DNA from: Alphaproteobacteria bacterium
GTDB taxonomy: Bacteria > Pseudomonadota > Alphaproteobacteria > Reyranellales > Reyranellaceae
Assembly: GCA_019635875.1 (NCBI GenBank)
Contig: JAHBYP010000009.1
Coordinates: 174,224-238,223, forward strand
DNA length: 64,000 nucleotides
Reading direction: 5' to 3'
Part shown: piece after piece, positions 57,235 to 64,000 of the stretch
Position numbering within the stretch: the stretch's first letter is position 1
How the letters are laid out: each line of letters opens with the position of its first letter
Position numbers and translations under genes: made by a program
The notes under the pieces: model-generated
The model's input: the letters and a program-made list of their open reading frames with translations, nothing else
What the model was told of the DNA's origin: nothing
Database searches by the model: none

Positions 57235-57293
57235 GGCCGTCTTTCGACGACTCGACAATCAGTATAGAATAACCGCCACAGCTCGCCGCCATG
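57235..57293 (+). promoter_or_regulatory. Partial copy (site B) of the AraC promoter region
   Basis: The sequence GGCCGTCTTTCGA-N15-TATAGAATAACCG continues to CAGCTCG and ends at an ATG, aligning with 51679-51740 with the same 15-base spacer, a three-base deletion and scattered changes. The GGAG before the ATG and the perfect palindrome of site A are lost. It lies upstream of the TPR gene, which reads the other way. It is most likely a regulator binding region. Confidence 0.45.
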
Positions 57294-57309
57294 CTCCGAA
57301 CGAGCAAAG

Positions 57310-57345
57310 AAAACCCCAGCAACTTCCTGAAGTTGCTGGGGTTTT
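57310..57345. terminator. Bidirectional intrinsic terminator after nusG
   Basis: Perfect 16-base arms (57310-57325 and 57330-57345) with a four-base loop give a stem AAAACCCCAGCAACTT/AAGTTGCTGGGGTTTT, with T-runs on both strands. It lies 20 bases after the nusG stop and ends the secE-nusG unit, so nusG is not co-transcribed with rplK. It could also stop transcription coming from the left. Confidence 0.92.
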
Positions 57346-57365
57346 CTGGTGAGCCTGAGCCTTAA

Positions 57366-57896
57366 CTAGAGCTTTTCCACTTGGCCGTAATCGAGCTCGA
57401 CCGGGGTCGAGCGGCCGAAGATCGAGACCGAGACCTTGAGGCGCTGCTTCTCCTCCTCGATCTCCTCGACCACGCCGTTGAAGGAGGCGAACGGACCGTC
57501 CGAGACCTTCACCTGCTCGCCGATCTCGAACATCACCGAGGGCTTGGGCCGCTCGATGCCTTCCTGGACCTGCTTGAGGATGCGGCCGGCCTCGGCGTCG
57601 CTGATCGGCACCGGGCGGCCCTTGCCGCCGAGAAAGCCGGTGACCTTGGGCGTGTTCTTGATCAGGTGCCAGCTCTCGTCGGTCAGGTCCATGCGCACCA
57701 GGACGTATCCGGGGAAGAACTTGCGTTCGGTCTGGACCTTCGAGCCACGGCGCAGCTCGACAACCTCCTCGGTCGGCACCATGACCTCGGTGATCTGCCC
57801 GTCCATGCCCTTCTTCTGGGCCTGCTCGCGGATCGAGGCCGCGACCTTGTTCTCGAAGCCCGAATGGGCGTGAACCACGTACCAGCGCATCGCCAT
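57366..57896 (-). CDS. nusG: Transcription antitermination protein NusG
   Basis: A 176-residue NusG: an NGN domain (MRWYVVHAHSGFENKVAASI, FFPGYVLVRMDL) that binds RNA polymerase, and a C-terminal KOW domain (VKVSDGPFASFNGVVEEIEE) that binds Rho or S10. It suppresses pausing and couples transcription to translation. It starts two bases after secE. A second ATG two codons on is also possible. In most bacteria rplK follows; here a terminator follows instead. Confidence 0.99.
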   Translation of the reverse strand: MAMRWYVVHAHSGFENKVAASIREQAQKKGMDGQITEVMVPTEEVVELRRGSKVQTERKFFPGYVLVRMDLTDESWHLIKNTPKVTGFLGGKGRPVPISDAEAGRILKQVQEGIERPKPSVMFEIGEQVKVSDGPFASFNGVVEEIEEEKQRLKVSVSIFGRSTPVELDYGQVEKL

Positions 57897-57898
57897 GG

Positions 57899-58087
57899 TC
57901 AGCCCACTCCCAGCAGCAGCTTGACGACCCAGGCGATGATCTTGTCGACGACAAGGAAGAATATCGCCGCAAGCGTCACGAAGATGAAGATCATCACGGA
58001 CCACGACAGGGTCTCGCGCCGGCCGGGCCAGGTGATCCTGGCGCCTTCCTGGCGGACCTCGCGAAGAAACTCGACCGGGTTTTTCAT
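57899..58087 (-). CDS. secE: Preprotein translocase subunit SecE
   Basis: A 62-residue SecE of the short single-helix form. MKNPVEFLREVRQEGARITW is followed by PGRRETLSWSVMIFIFVTLA and one membrane segment. It clamps SecY. The ATG at 58087 matches the usual start; an upstream in-frame ATG at 58120 would add 11 residues and has no good ribosome site either, so the start is not certain. Confidence 0.93.
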   Translation of the reverse strand: MKNPVEFLREVRQEGARITWPGRRETLSWSVMIFIFVTLAAIFFLVVDKIIAWVVKLLLGVG

Positions 58088-58149
58088 GCGCTCGTCGATG
58101 ATCGGGTGAAGGGCCGGCATTTAGGCGAGCCAGCCCCAAAAGTAAAGCC

Positions 58150-58174
58150 GGCGCCCGACGGCTCGCCGGGCGCC
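58150..58174 (-). other. Hairpin between tRNA-Trp and secE
   Basis: A perfect eight-base inverted repeat, GGCGCCCG ... CGGGCGCC, with a nine-base loop, followed on the transcript by GGCTTTACTTTT. It may be a partial terminator or a processing signal after the tRNA; the T-run is too far for a firm terminator call. Confidence 0.4.
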
Positions 58175-58194
58175 GCGGCATTACGGCTGAATTC

Positions 58195-58270
58195 TGGCAG
58201 GAGTGGAGGGACTCGAACCCCCGGCCCTCGGTTTTGGAGACCGATGCTCTACCAGCTGAGCTACACTCCT
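58195..58270 (-). tRNA. tRNA-Trp (anticodon CCA)
   Basis: The minus strand starts AGGAGTGTAGCTCAGCTGG, has the anticodon loop CTCCAAA (anticodon CCA), the T-arm GGTTCGAGTCC, and ends in an encoded CCA. The acceptor arms AGGAGTG/CACTCCT pair perfectly. Its place between tuf and secE is conserved. Confidence 0.97.
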
Positions 58271-58290
58271 ACAGGCCTGCGGGCCTTATA

Positions 58291-59481
<1,191 letters not shown>

Positions 59482-59503
59482 GGCCTTATCGTCCTGTCCC
59501 AAC

Positions 59504-59577
59504 TGGAGCGGGTGAAGGGAATCGAACCCTCGTCGTAAGCTTGGAAGGCTTCTGCTCTACCATTGAGCTACACCCGC
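59504..59577 (-). tRNA. tRNA-Gly (anticodon TCC)
   Basis: The minus strand begins GCGGGTGTAGCTCAATGGT, has the anticodon loop CTTCCAA (anticodon TCC), the T-arm GGGTTCGATTCCC, and encodes the terminal CCA. The acceptor arms GCGGGTG/CACCCGC pair fully. Located 22 bases before tuf copy 2. Confidence 0.96.
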
Positions 59578-59622
59578 AAACCGTCGCCTGTCCCGAGGGC
59601 CCGCTGCGGCGCCGTGTGGCGG

Positions 59623-59709
59623 TGGTGGAGGGGGAAGGATTCGAACCTTCGTAGACGTGAAGTCGGCAGATTTACAGTCTGCTGCCATTGACCGCTCGGC
59701 CACCCCTCC
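59623..59709 (-). tRNA. tRNA-Tyr (anticodon GTA)
   Basis: A class II tRNA of 87 bases including CCA. It begins GGAGGGGTGGCCGAGCGG; the anticodon stem-loop is GCAGACTGTAAATCTGC (anticodon GTA); a long variable arm follows, then GGTTCGAATCC. First gene of the tRNA-Tyr/tRNA-Gly/tuf/tRNA-Trp/secE/nusG unit. Confidence 0.97.
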
Positions 59710-59754
59710 GCGCCACGCACGCGCGCGGGCCGGCTCGTTTCCGACCGGCGGCGC

Positions 59755-59782
59755 ATTAAACAAATGCAAGGGGTTGGGTCAA
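59755..59782 (-). promoter_or_regulatory. Promoter of the tRNA-Tyr/tRNA-Gly/tuf/tRNA-Trp unit
   Basis: On the minus strand TTGACC (59782-59777) is followed after 16 bases by TTTAAT (59760-59755), about 45 bases before tRNA-Tyr. The stretch after the -10 box is GC-rich, as in stringently controlled promoters. Confidence 0.7.
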
Positions 59783-59854
59783 CATCTTTCAGGCGGGGGA
59801 ACCTGCCCGCCGTCGTGGCGTTGCGGGTCCAGTCCAGGCGGGGGGAGAGCTTCC

Positions 59855-61021
59855 GTGATCCTGTGGTCTGCCGCGCGCCTCCTCGGCGCCTGTCTCCTGC
59901 CCATCGCCCTGCTCGAAGCCGGCCTGCAGCATTGGGGCGGCGTCGGCCCGCTCGGCCCGATGGGCAGCGCGGCGCTGGCCGAGACCTTGGGCCTGCAGTA
60001 TCCCTCGCGCTGCCATCGCGGCAATTTCGGCCCGCTCTACGCCGGCCGGGCCGAGACCGAGGCGACGATGTGCACCGACGCCTGGGGCACGATCGAGCCG
60101 ACCTCGCTCACGGCACTGCTGAAGACGCCGGCCGACGCCGACGCGACCTTCCTGCTGGCCTGCGGCGGCTCGACCACCGAGATCACCGCCATCGAGCCCG
60201 AGGAGCGCTGGGTGGCGCGGCTGTCGCGCCAGCTGGAGATCCCGGCGATCAACGCCGGGGCGGCGTCCAAGGGCATGGTCAAATGCGCCCAGACCCTGGA
60301 CTGGCTGCTCGACCGCATCCCGCAAGGGCGCGAGCCGCTGATCGTGATCGCCGCCAGCGTCAAGACGCTGGGCACCTTCCTGCCGGCGCGCTTCGCCGGC
60401 TGGAGCGGCGGCGCAATCCCCGAGCAGCCCCACGCGCCGCCGGCGCTGCATGCCGATATCCGCGCCTTGATCCCCGGCCTCTACCACCTCGCCGCGACGA
60501 TGGTCTCGGCGGCCGGCACTCCCCCTGAGCGCAGCTACGCCGACGCGCTGGCCGAGGGCTGCTGCCACATGGCCGGCGCCGCCAACCGCAGCCCGGCGCA
60601 CCGCTTCGACTGGCACGACGCGGAGAACCGCGAGCTCTTCGCCCGCTTCACCGCCAAGAGCGTCGATGCCATCGAGGCGGTGATGGTGCGCCACCGCATC
60701 CCGCGCGAGCGCGTGCTGTTCATCGTCGAGCCCAACGCGTTCGTCTTCGATGCGATGCCGCATCTGGCGCGCGACTTCCGCCAGCACCTGCACGACCTCG
60801 ATGGCAGGCGTCTCGACTCCGCCGCCTCGGCCGAGATCACCCAGGCTTACGACGACCTCTACGCCCGCGTGGTCGGCGAGCGCTTTCCGGTGATCCGCGC
60901 CGACCGGTTCGGCTTCGCACCGGGCGCCTTCTACGACGCGGTGCACATGAGCCCCGACGGCGCGCGGGCGATGGCCGACCAGCTGGCGCCGCTGCTCAGG
61001 GAAAGGCTCGTCGGTCCGTAA
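59855..61021 (+). CDS. SGNH-hydrolase-like exported protein, tandem copy 1
   Basis: A 388-residue protein with an N-terminal signal or anchor (SAARLLGACLLPIALLEAGL). Block I reads ACGGSTTE (GGS instead of the usual GDS, with serine in place), and the final block is FYDAVHMSPDGARAMADQL with the Asp-x-x-His pair, so it looks like an SGNH hydrolase or acyltransferase. The usual block III Asn is not clear. The start is GTG at 59855: GGGGGAG lies seven bases upstream and the signal sequence begins there. It is divergent from the tRNA operon and 68 bases before a close paralogue of exactly equal length. Family exact function unknown. Confidence 0.72.
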   Translation: MILWSAARLLGACLLPIALLEAGLQHWGGVGPLGPMGSAALAETLGLQYPSRCHRGNFGPLYAGRAETEATMCTDAWGTIEPTSLTALLKTPADADATFLLACGGSTTEITAIEPEERWVARLSRQLEIPAINAGAASKGMVKCAQTLDWLLDRIPQGREPLIVIAASVKTLGTFLPARFAGWSGGAIPEQPHAPPALHADIRALIPGLYHLAATMVSAAGTPPERSYADALAEGCCHMAGAANRSPAHRFDWHDAENRELFARFTAKSVDAIEAVMVRHRIPRERVLFIVEPNAFVFDAMPHLARDFRQHLHDLDGRRLDSAASAEITQAYDDLYARVVGERFPVIRADRFGFAPGAFYDAVHMSPDGARAMADQLAPLLRERLVGP

Positions 61022-61089
61022 CCATCTTTCAGCCTCGGAAGCCGGGCTATACTGCGGCCGCTACGCGTGGATGCCCCCGGAGGAGTCCC

Positions 61090-62256
61090 ATGGACCTGCG
61101 GCCCACCGCGCGCCTGATCGGCGCGTGTATCCTGCCCATCGCGCTGCTCGAGGCGGGAATGCAGTATTTCGGCGGGGTCGGCCTGCTCGGCCCCCGGCAC
61201 ACCATGGCGCTCAACGAGTCGATCGGCCTGCAGTATCCCTCGCGCTGCAATCGCGGCAATTTCGGCCCGCTCTACGCCGGCAAGGGCGACCACGAGGCGA
61301 CGATGTGCACCGACGCCTGGGGCACGATCGAGCCGACCTCGCTCGCGGCCCTGCTCGACAAGCCGGCGGCCGCCGACGCCCCCTACCTGCTGGCGTGCGG
61401 CGGCTCGGCGACCGAGATCACCGCGGTCGAGCCCGAGGAGCGCTGGGTGACGCGCCTGTCGCATCGGCTGGGCATCCCCGCGATCAATGCCGCCGCGGCG
61501 TCCAAGAGCATGGTGAAGTGCACCCAGTCGCTGGACTATCTGCTCGAGCGCATTCCGCCGGGGCGCCGGCCGCTGATCCTGATCGCCACCAGCGTCAACA
61601 CGCTGGGCACGTTCCTGCCGGCGCGCTTCAGCGGCTGGACCGGCGGCGCGATTCCCGACCAGCCCTACGCCCCACCGGCGCTGCATCCCGCGATCCGCGC
61701 CTGGATCCCGGGCCTGTATCATCTGGCCGCCGTCACGGTATCGGCGATCGGCACGCGGCCCACCCACAGCTATGCCGATGCGCTGGCCGAGGGCTGCTGC
61801 CACATGGCCGGCGCCGCCAACACCGCGCCGCCGCGCCGCTTCGACTGGCACAGCGAGGAGAACAAGGAGCTCTTCGCCAGCTTCACCGCCAGCAGCCTCG
61901 ACGCCGTGGACGCCCTGATCGCACGCCACCGCATCCCGCGCGGGCGCGTGGTCTTCGTCGTCGAGCCCAACTCGTTCATCTACCCGACGATGCCGCACAC
62001 GCGGCGCGACTTCCGCCAGCTCCTGCACGGGCTCGACGGCAAGAGGCTCGACCTCGCGACCTCGGCGGCGATCACCCAGAGCTACGACGAGATCTACGCC
62101 CGCGTCGTCGGCGAGCGCTACGCGGTCATCCGCGCCGACCGCTTCGCGCTGGCCGCGACATCCTTCTACGACGCGGTCCACATGACCGCGGACGGCGCTC
62201 AGGCGATGGCCGAGCACCTGGCGCCGCTGCTCAGGGAGAAGCTCGCCGAGCCGTAG
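61090..62256 (+). CDS. SGNH-hydrolase-like exported protein, tandem copy 2
   Basis: A 388-residue paralogue of the preceding gene, alignable end to end without gaps; conserved blocks include YPSRCNRGNFGPLYAGK, CTDAWGTIEPTSLAALL, CGGSATEITAVEPEERWV, GTFLPARFSGWTGGAIP, ADALAEGCCHMAGAAN and FYDAVHMTADGAQAMAE. The N-terminus (ARLIGACILPIALLEAG) is a signal or anchor. GGAGGAG lies just before the ATG. The paired cysteines in EGCCHM occur in both copies. A recent tandem duplication is likely; whether the two differ in substrate cannot be said. It converges on the cupin gene with a 13-base gap. Confidence 0.72.
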   Translation: MDLRPTARLIGACILPIALLEAGMQYFGGVGLLGPRHTMALNESIGLQYPSRCNRGNFGPLYAGKGDHEATMCTDAWGTIEPTSLAALLDKPAAADAPYLLACGGSATEITAVEPEERWVTRLSHRLGIPAINAAAASKSMVKCTQSLDYLLERIPPGRRPLILIATSVNTLGTFLPARFSGWTGGAIPDQPYAPPALHPAIRAWIPGLYHLAAVTVSAIGTRPTHSYADALAEGCCHMAGAANTAPPRRFDWHSEENKELFASFTASSLDAVDALIARHRIPRGRVVFVVEPNSFIYPTMPHTRRDFRQLLHGLDGKRLDLATSAAITQSYDEIYARVVGERYAVIRADRFALAATSFYDAVHMTADGAQAMAEHLAPLLREKLAEP

Positions 62257-62269
62257 CCCGGGAGCCGGC

Positions 62270-62698
62270 TCAGGCGCTCTTGAACCCCGCCGGCGGGTCG
62301 CAGGCGGTGGTGCCCATGATGCCCGGCGTCGAAACCTCGAGGATCTCCAGCTCGGCCGCGGTGCGGATCTCGTTGTGCTTGAGATAGCCCGGGATGAACA
62401 GCGAGTCGCCCTCCTCGACGCGGATGGTGCGGCCGTCCTCGAACTCGAGATCGACCCAGCCCTTCAGGATGTAGATGAACTGGCCGTCGCACTCGTGGAA
62501 GTGCCAGCCGGTCGGCCGGCTCAAGCCCTGGCTCGAGCTCATCACCTGGGCACGCAGCAGGTTGCCGCTGGCCTCGGCGACCTGCAGGTCGCGGTACTGG
62601 AAGAAGTCGCGCCGGCCCTTGACCAGCACCGGCTCCTTCGCCCTGGCATGGGCGATCTTCTGCTCTGGTCCGCTATCGTGCCTGGCTGCCACGGACAT
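62270..62698 (-). CDS. Small single-domain cupin protein
   Basis: A 142-residue cytosolic protein with one cupin barrel: motif 1 is GWHFHECDGQFIYILKGWVD, with two histidines and a glutamine, and motif 2 is GDSLFIPGYLKHNEIRTAAE. GGAGGAA precedes the ATG at 62698. Such proteins bind a metal and a small ligand or act as dioxygenases; nothing more specific can be seen. It follows the amidohydrolase gene by 73 bases, a gap filled by a 38-base perfect palindrome. Confidence 0.75.
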   Translation of the reverse strand: MSVAARHDSGPEQKIAHARAKEPVLVKGRRDFFQYRDLQVAEASGNLLRAQVMSSSQGLSRPTGWHFHECDGQFIYILKGWVDLEFEDGRTIRVEEGDSLFIPGYLKHNEIRTAAELEILEVSTPGIMGTTACDPPAGFKSA

Positions 62699-62725
62699 GG
62701 GGTTCCTCCATTGCTGTGGTTTGCT

Positions 62726-62763
62726 CTTTCTCCCTCTCCCCGCGCGCGGGGAGAGGGAGAAAG
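62726..62763. repeat. Perfect 38-base palindrome
   Basis: CTTTCTCCCTCTCCCC followed by GCGCGC and the exact reverse complement, centred at 62744/62745, lies between the cupin and amidohydrolase genes. It is REP-like and may stabilise or terminate mRNA; no T-run follows. Confidence 0.7.
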
Positions 62764-62771
62764 ACATGATC

Positions 62772-63611
62772 TCACTTCTTCGGTGACCACTTATAGACCT
62801 TCTGCAGCGTGCCGCCCATCAGCACGGCGCGGTCGCTGTCGCTCAGCCGGTCGGTGACGCGGAAGGAGTCGACGCCTTCCTTGTAGGTGAGCAGCCCGAC
62901 GGCGCGGGTCCAGTCGGTGCCCCACATGCAGCGGTCCAGGCCGTAGGCGTCGAACACGCGGGCCAGCGGATCCCAGATGTCCTTGTATGGGAATTTCTCG
63001 TGGCTGAGCGTGCAGGCGCCGGTGACCTTGATCACGACGTTGGGCTGCTTCGCGACCTCGAGCACCGCGGGCAGCTCGGCCCAGGCGTCGGGCGGCGCCG
63101 GCGGCTCGAAGGGCTGCGTCACGCCCAGGTGGTCGATCACCAGCTGCGTGGTCGGGTTGCGCTTCGCCAGCTCGGTCACCTGCGGCATGCGCCCACGCGC
63201 CAGCAGGTTGACCGGGAAGCCGTTGCGGCCCGCCGCCGCCAGTACGCGATTGATGCCGGGATCGGCCGCGTCGGTCGACACCTCGGGCGTCATCATGATG
63301 CGGATGGCGACCGCGCCGGGGTTCTTCTTCCACTCGTCGATGGTCTCGCCGACCGCGGGATCGGACGCGTTCACCGGCTTGATCACGCCGAAGCGGCCCG
63401 GATAGGCCTTCTGCACGGCGACGGCGTAGCTCTCGTCGAAGCGGTACATGGTGTAGACCGACACCAGCAGCGCGCCGTCGACGCCGACCTCGTCCATCGC
63501 CTTGATCATGTCCGGCCCGGTGACCTCCGGCGGCCCGTGCAGCACCGCTACCCAGGGCCGGCCGGGATGGTTGCGCTCGTAGCAATGGACCTGGGCGTCG
63601 ATCACCGGCAT
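62772..63611 (-). CDS. Amidohydrolase family 2 protein
   Basis: A 279-residue TIM-barrel hydrolase or decarboxylase. It begins MPVIDAQVHCYERNHPGRPW, where the usual HxH metal motif has Gln in the first place. Further along are LVIDHLGVTQP with a barrel histidine, VIKVTGACTLSHE and MWGTDWTRAVG with the catalytic aspartate region, so a metal site is still plausible. GGGAGAG precedes the ATG at 63611. Related enzymes hydrolyse lactones or decarboxylate aromatic acids. It is probably co-transcribed with the cupin downstream, which suggests a small catabolic pair. Confidence 0.82.
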   Translation of the reverse strand: MPVIDAQVHCYERNHPGRPWVAVLHGPPEVTGPDMIKAMDEVGVDGALLVSVYTMYRFDESYAVAVQKAYPGRFGVIKPVNASDPAVGETIDEWKKNPGAVAIRIMMTPEVSTDAADPGINRVLAAAGRNGFPVNLLARGRMPQVTELAKRNPTTQLVIDHLGVTQPFEPPAPPDAWAELPAVLEVAKQPNVVIKVTGACTLSHEKFPYKDIWDPLARVFDAYGLDRCMWGTDWTRAVGLLTYKEGVDSFRVTDRLSDSDRAVLMGGTLQKVYKWSPKK

Positions 63612-63640
63612 GCGTTCTCTCCCTTGCTCATCGTTCTGCA

Positions 63641-63758
63641 TTCCCCCGGAGGGGGAATGTGGCGCGCAGCGCCGGAAGGGGGATGTCGAAGCCGGACACC
63701 GACGTCGTTGAGGCATCCCCCTTCCGCCCTTCGGGCACCTTCCCCCTCCGGGGGAAGG
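63641..63758. repeat. Long imperfect palindromic repeat, copy 2
   Basis: The same arms as 53432-53556 (TTCCCCCGGAGGGGGAA at one end, CTTCCCCCTCCGGGGGAAG at the other, inner GGAAGGGGGATG and its complement) around a different 30-base centre. It lies just upstream of the amidohydrolase start. Conserved arms with variable centres point to a mobile or recombining intergenic element. Confidence 0.75.
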
Positions 63759-63775
63759 TAAGGCAAGAGGCAGCT

Positions 63776-64000
63776 TCAATACCCCGGGAATGAGCCGCGC
63801 TTCATCGTCCGCATGACGTCGTGCCAGGTGGGCCCTTGCGGCGGCCCGGGATGAGTGTTCCAGAACACCTTGCCGTTCAGATGGCCGGGCGTGTAATCCG
63901 GCGGCGGCGTCGTCGGCATGCCCGGCTCCACCGCGCGCTGCGGCTCGGCTTTCGTCTCGGCAGGCGGCGACTCGGCGGGTGGCGGCTCGGCGGGCGGCGA
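63776..64000 (-). CDS. C-terminal part of a proline-rich protein (runs off the window)
   Basis: The last 74 codons of a gene whose start lies beyond the window. A Pro/Ala/Glu-rich stretch (SPPAEPPPAESPPAETKAEP) leads to a more conserved-looking tail, PGHLNGKVFWNTHPGPPQG and WHDVMRTMKRGSFPGY. No family is recognised. Continuous reading with strong GC bias at third positions supports a real gene; the Pro-rich part suggests an envelope or linker region. Confidence 0.5.
   Translation of the reverse strand, partial: SPPAEPPPAESPPAETKAEPQRAVEPGMPTTPPPDYTPGHLNGKVFWNTHPGPPQGPTWHDVMRTMKRGSFPGY

Noticed and set aside
57291..57365. A 24-codon frame after site B (MLRTSKENPSNF...)
   Set aside because: It is formed by the nusG terminator itself, has no ribosome binding site, and does not resemble the AraC N-terminus that follows the matching site A.

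Overview
The window is GC-rich chromosomal DNA of an alphaproteobacterium. The main evidence is an ATP12-type F1-ATPase chaperone gene (a family confined to mitochondria and alphaproteobacteria), an rpsM-rpsK-rpoA-rplQ cluster without rpsD, and the order tRNA-Tyr/tRNA-Gly/tuf/tRNA-Trp/secE/nusG. The genus cannot be fixed from the sequence. Nearly all genes lie on the minus strand.

Layout. 1-6.6 kb: an operon reading pccB > oligopeptidase B > pccA (propionyl-CoA carboxylase), then a TauE/SafE permease and the start of an acylphosphatase gene. 6.7-18 kb: an unidentified membrane protein, a GH25 lysozyme-like protein, an ATP12 chaperone, AsmA, RluC, a dienelactone-hydrolase-like protein, an L,D-transpeptidase, RarA and a Deg protease. 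18.1-36.5 kb: the alpha, spc, S10 and str ribosomal operons, uninterrupted from rplQ back to rpsL, with EF-G and the first EF-Tu gene. 36.8-47.9 kb: rpoC, rpoB, rplL, rplJ, rplA and rplK. Strong sigma70-type promoters are visible before rpsM, rpsL, rplK and the tRNA-Tyr/tuf unit. The rpsL and rplK leaders each carry a terminator-like hairpin.

47.9-57.3 kb is the accessory block. In most bacteria rplK follows nusG directly; here about 9.5 kb of unrelated genes separate them, and nusG ends in its own near-perfect terminator. The block holds a class III cyclase fused to a YHS domain, a YdhR-like monooxygenase, an FAD amine oxidase, an MFS transporter, an AraC-type regulator, a second TauE/SafE permease, and an operon of TPR protein > ChrR-like cupin > SDR > GrdB-family protein. 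The GrdB-family gene has an in-frame TGA inside a CxxUxxC motif, followed at once by a SECIS-like stem-loop, so it is a strong selenoprotein candidate. The SDR beside it lacks the catalytic tyrosine. The AraC promoter region is partly duplicated 5.5 kb away, upstream of the TPR-led operon, which suggests that one regulator controls both arms.

57.4-64 kb: nusG, secE, tRNA-Trp, a second tuf gene whose coding sequence appears identical to the first, tRNA-Gly, tRNA-Tyr, a tandem pair of secreted SGNH-hydrolase-like proteins, a small cupin, an amidohydrolase, and the end of a proline-rich protein. Several families of dispersed palindromic repeats sit in the spacers. No CRISPR array, insertion sequence or rRNA gene was seen.
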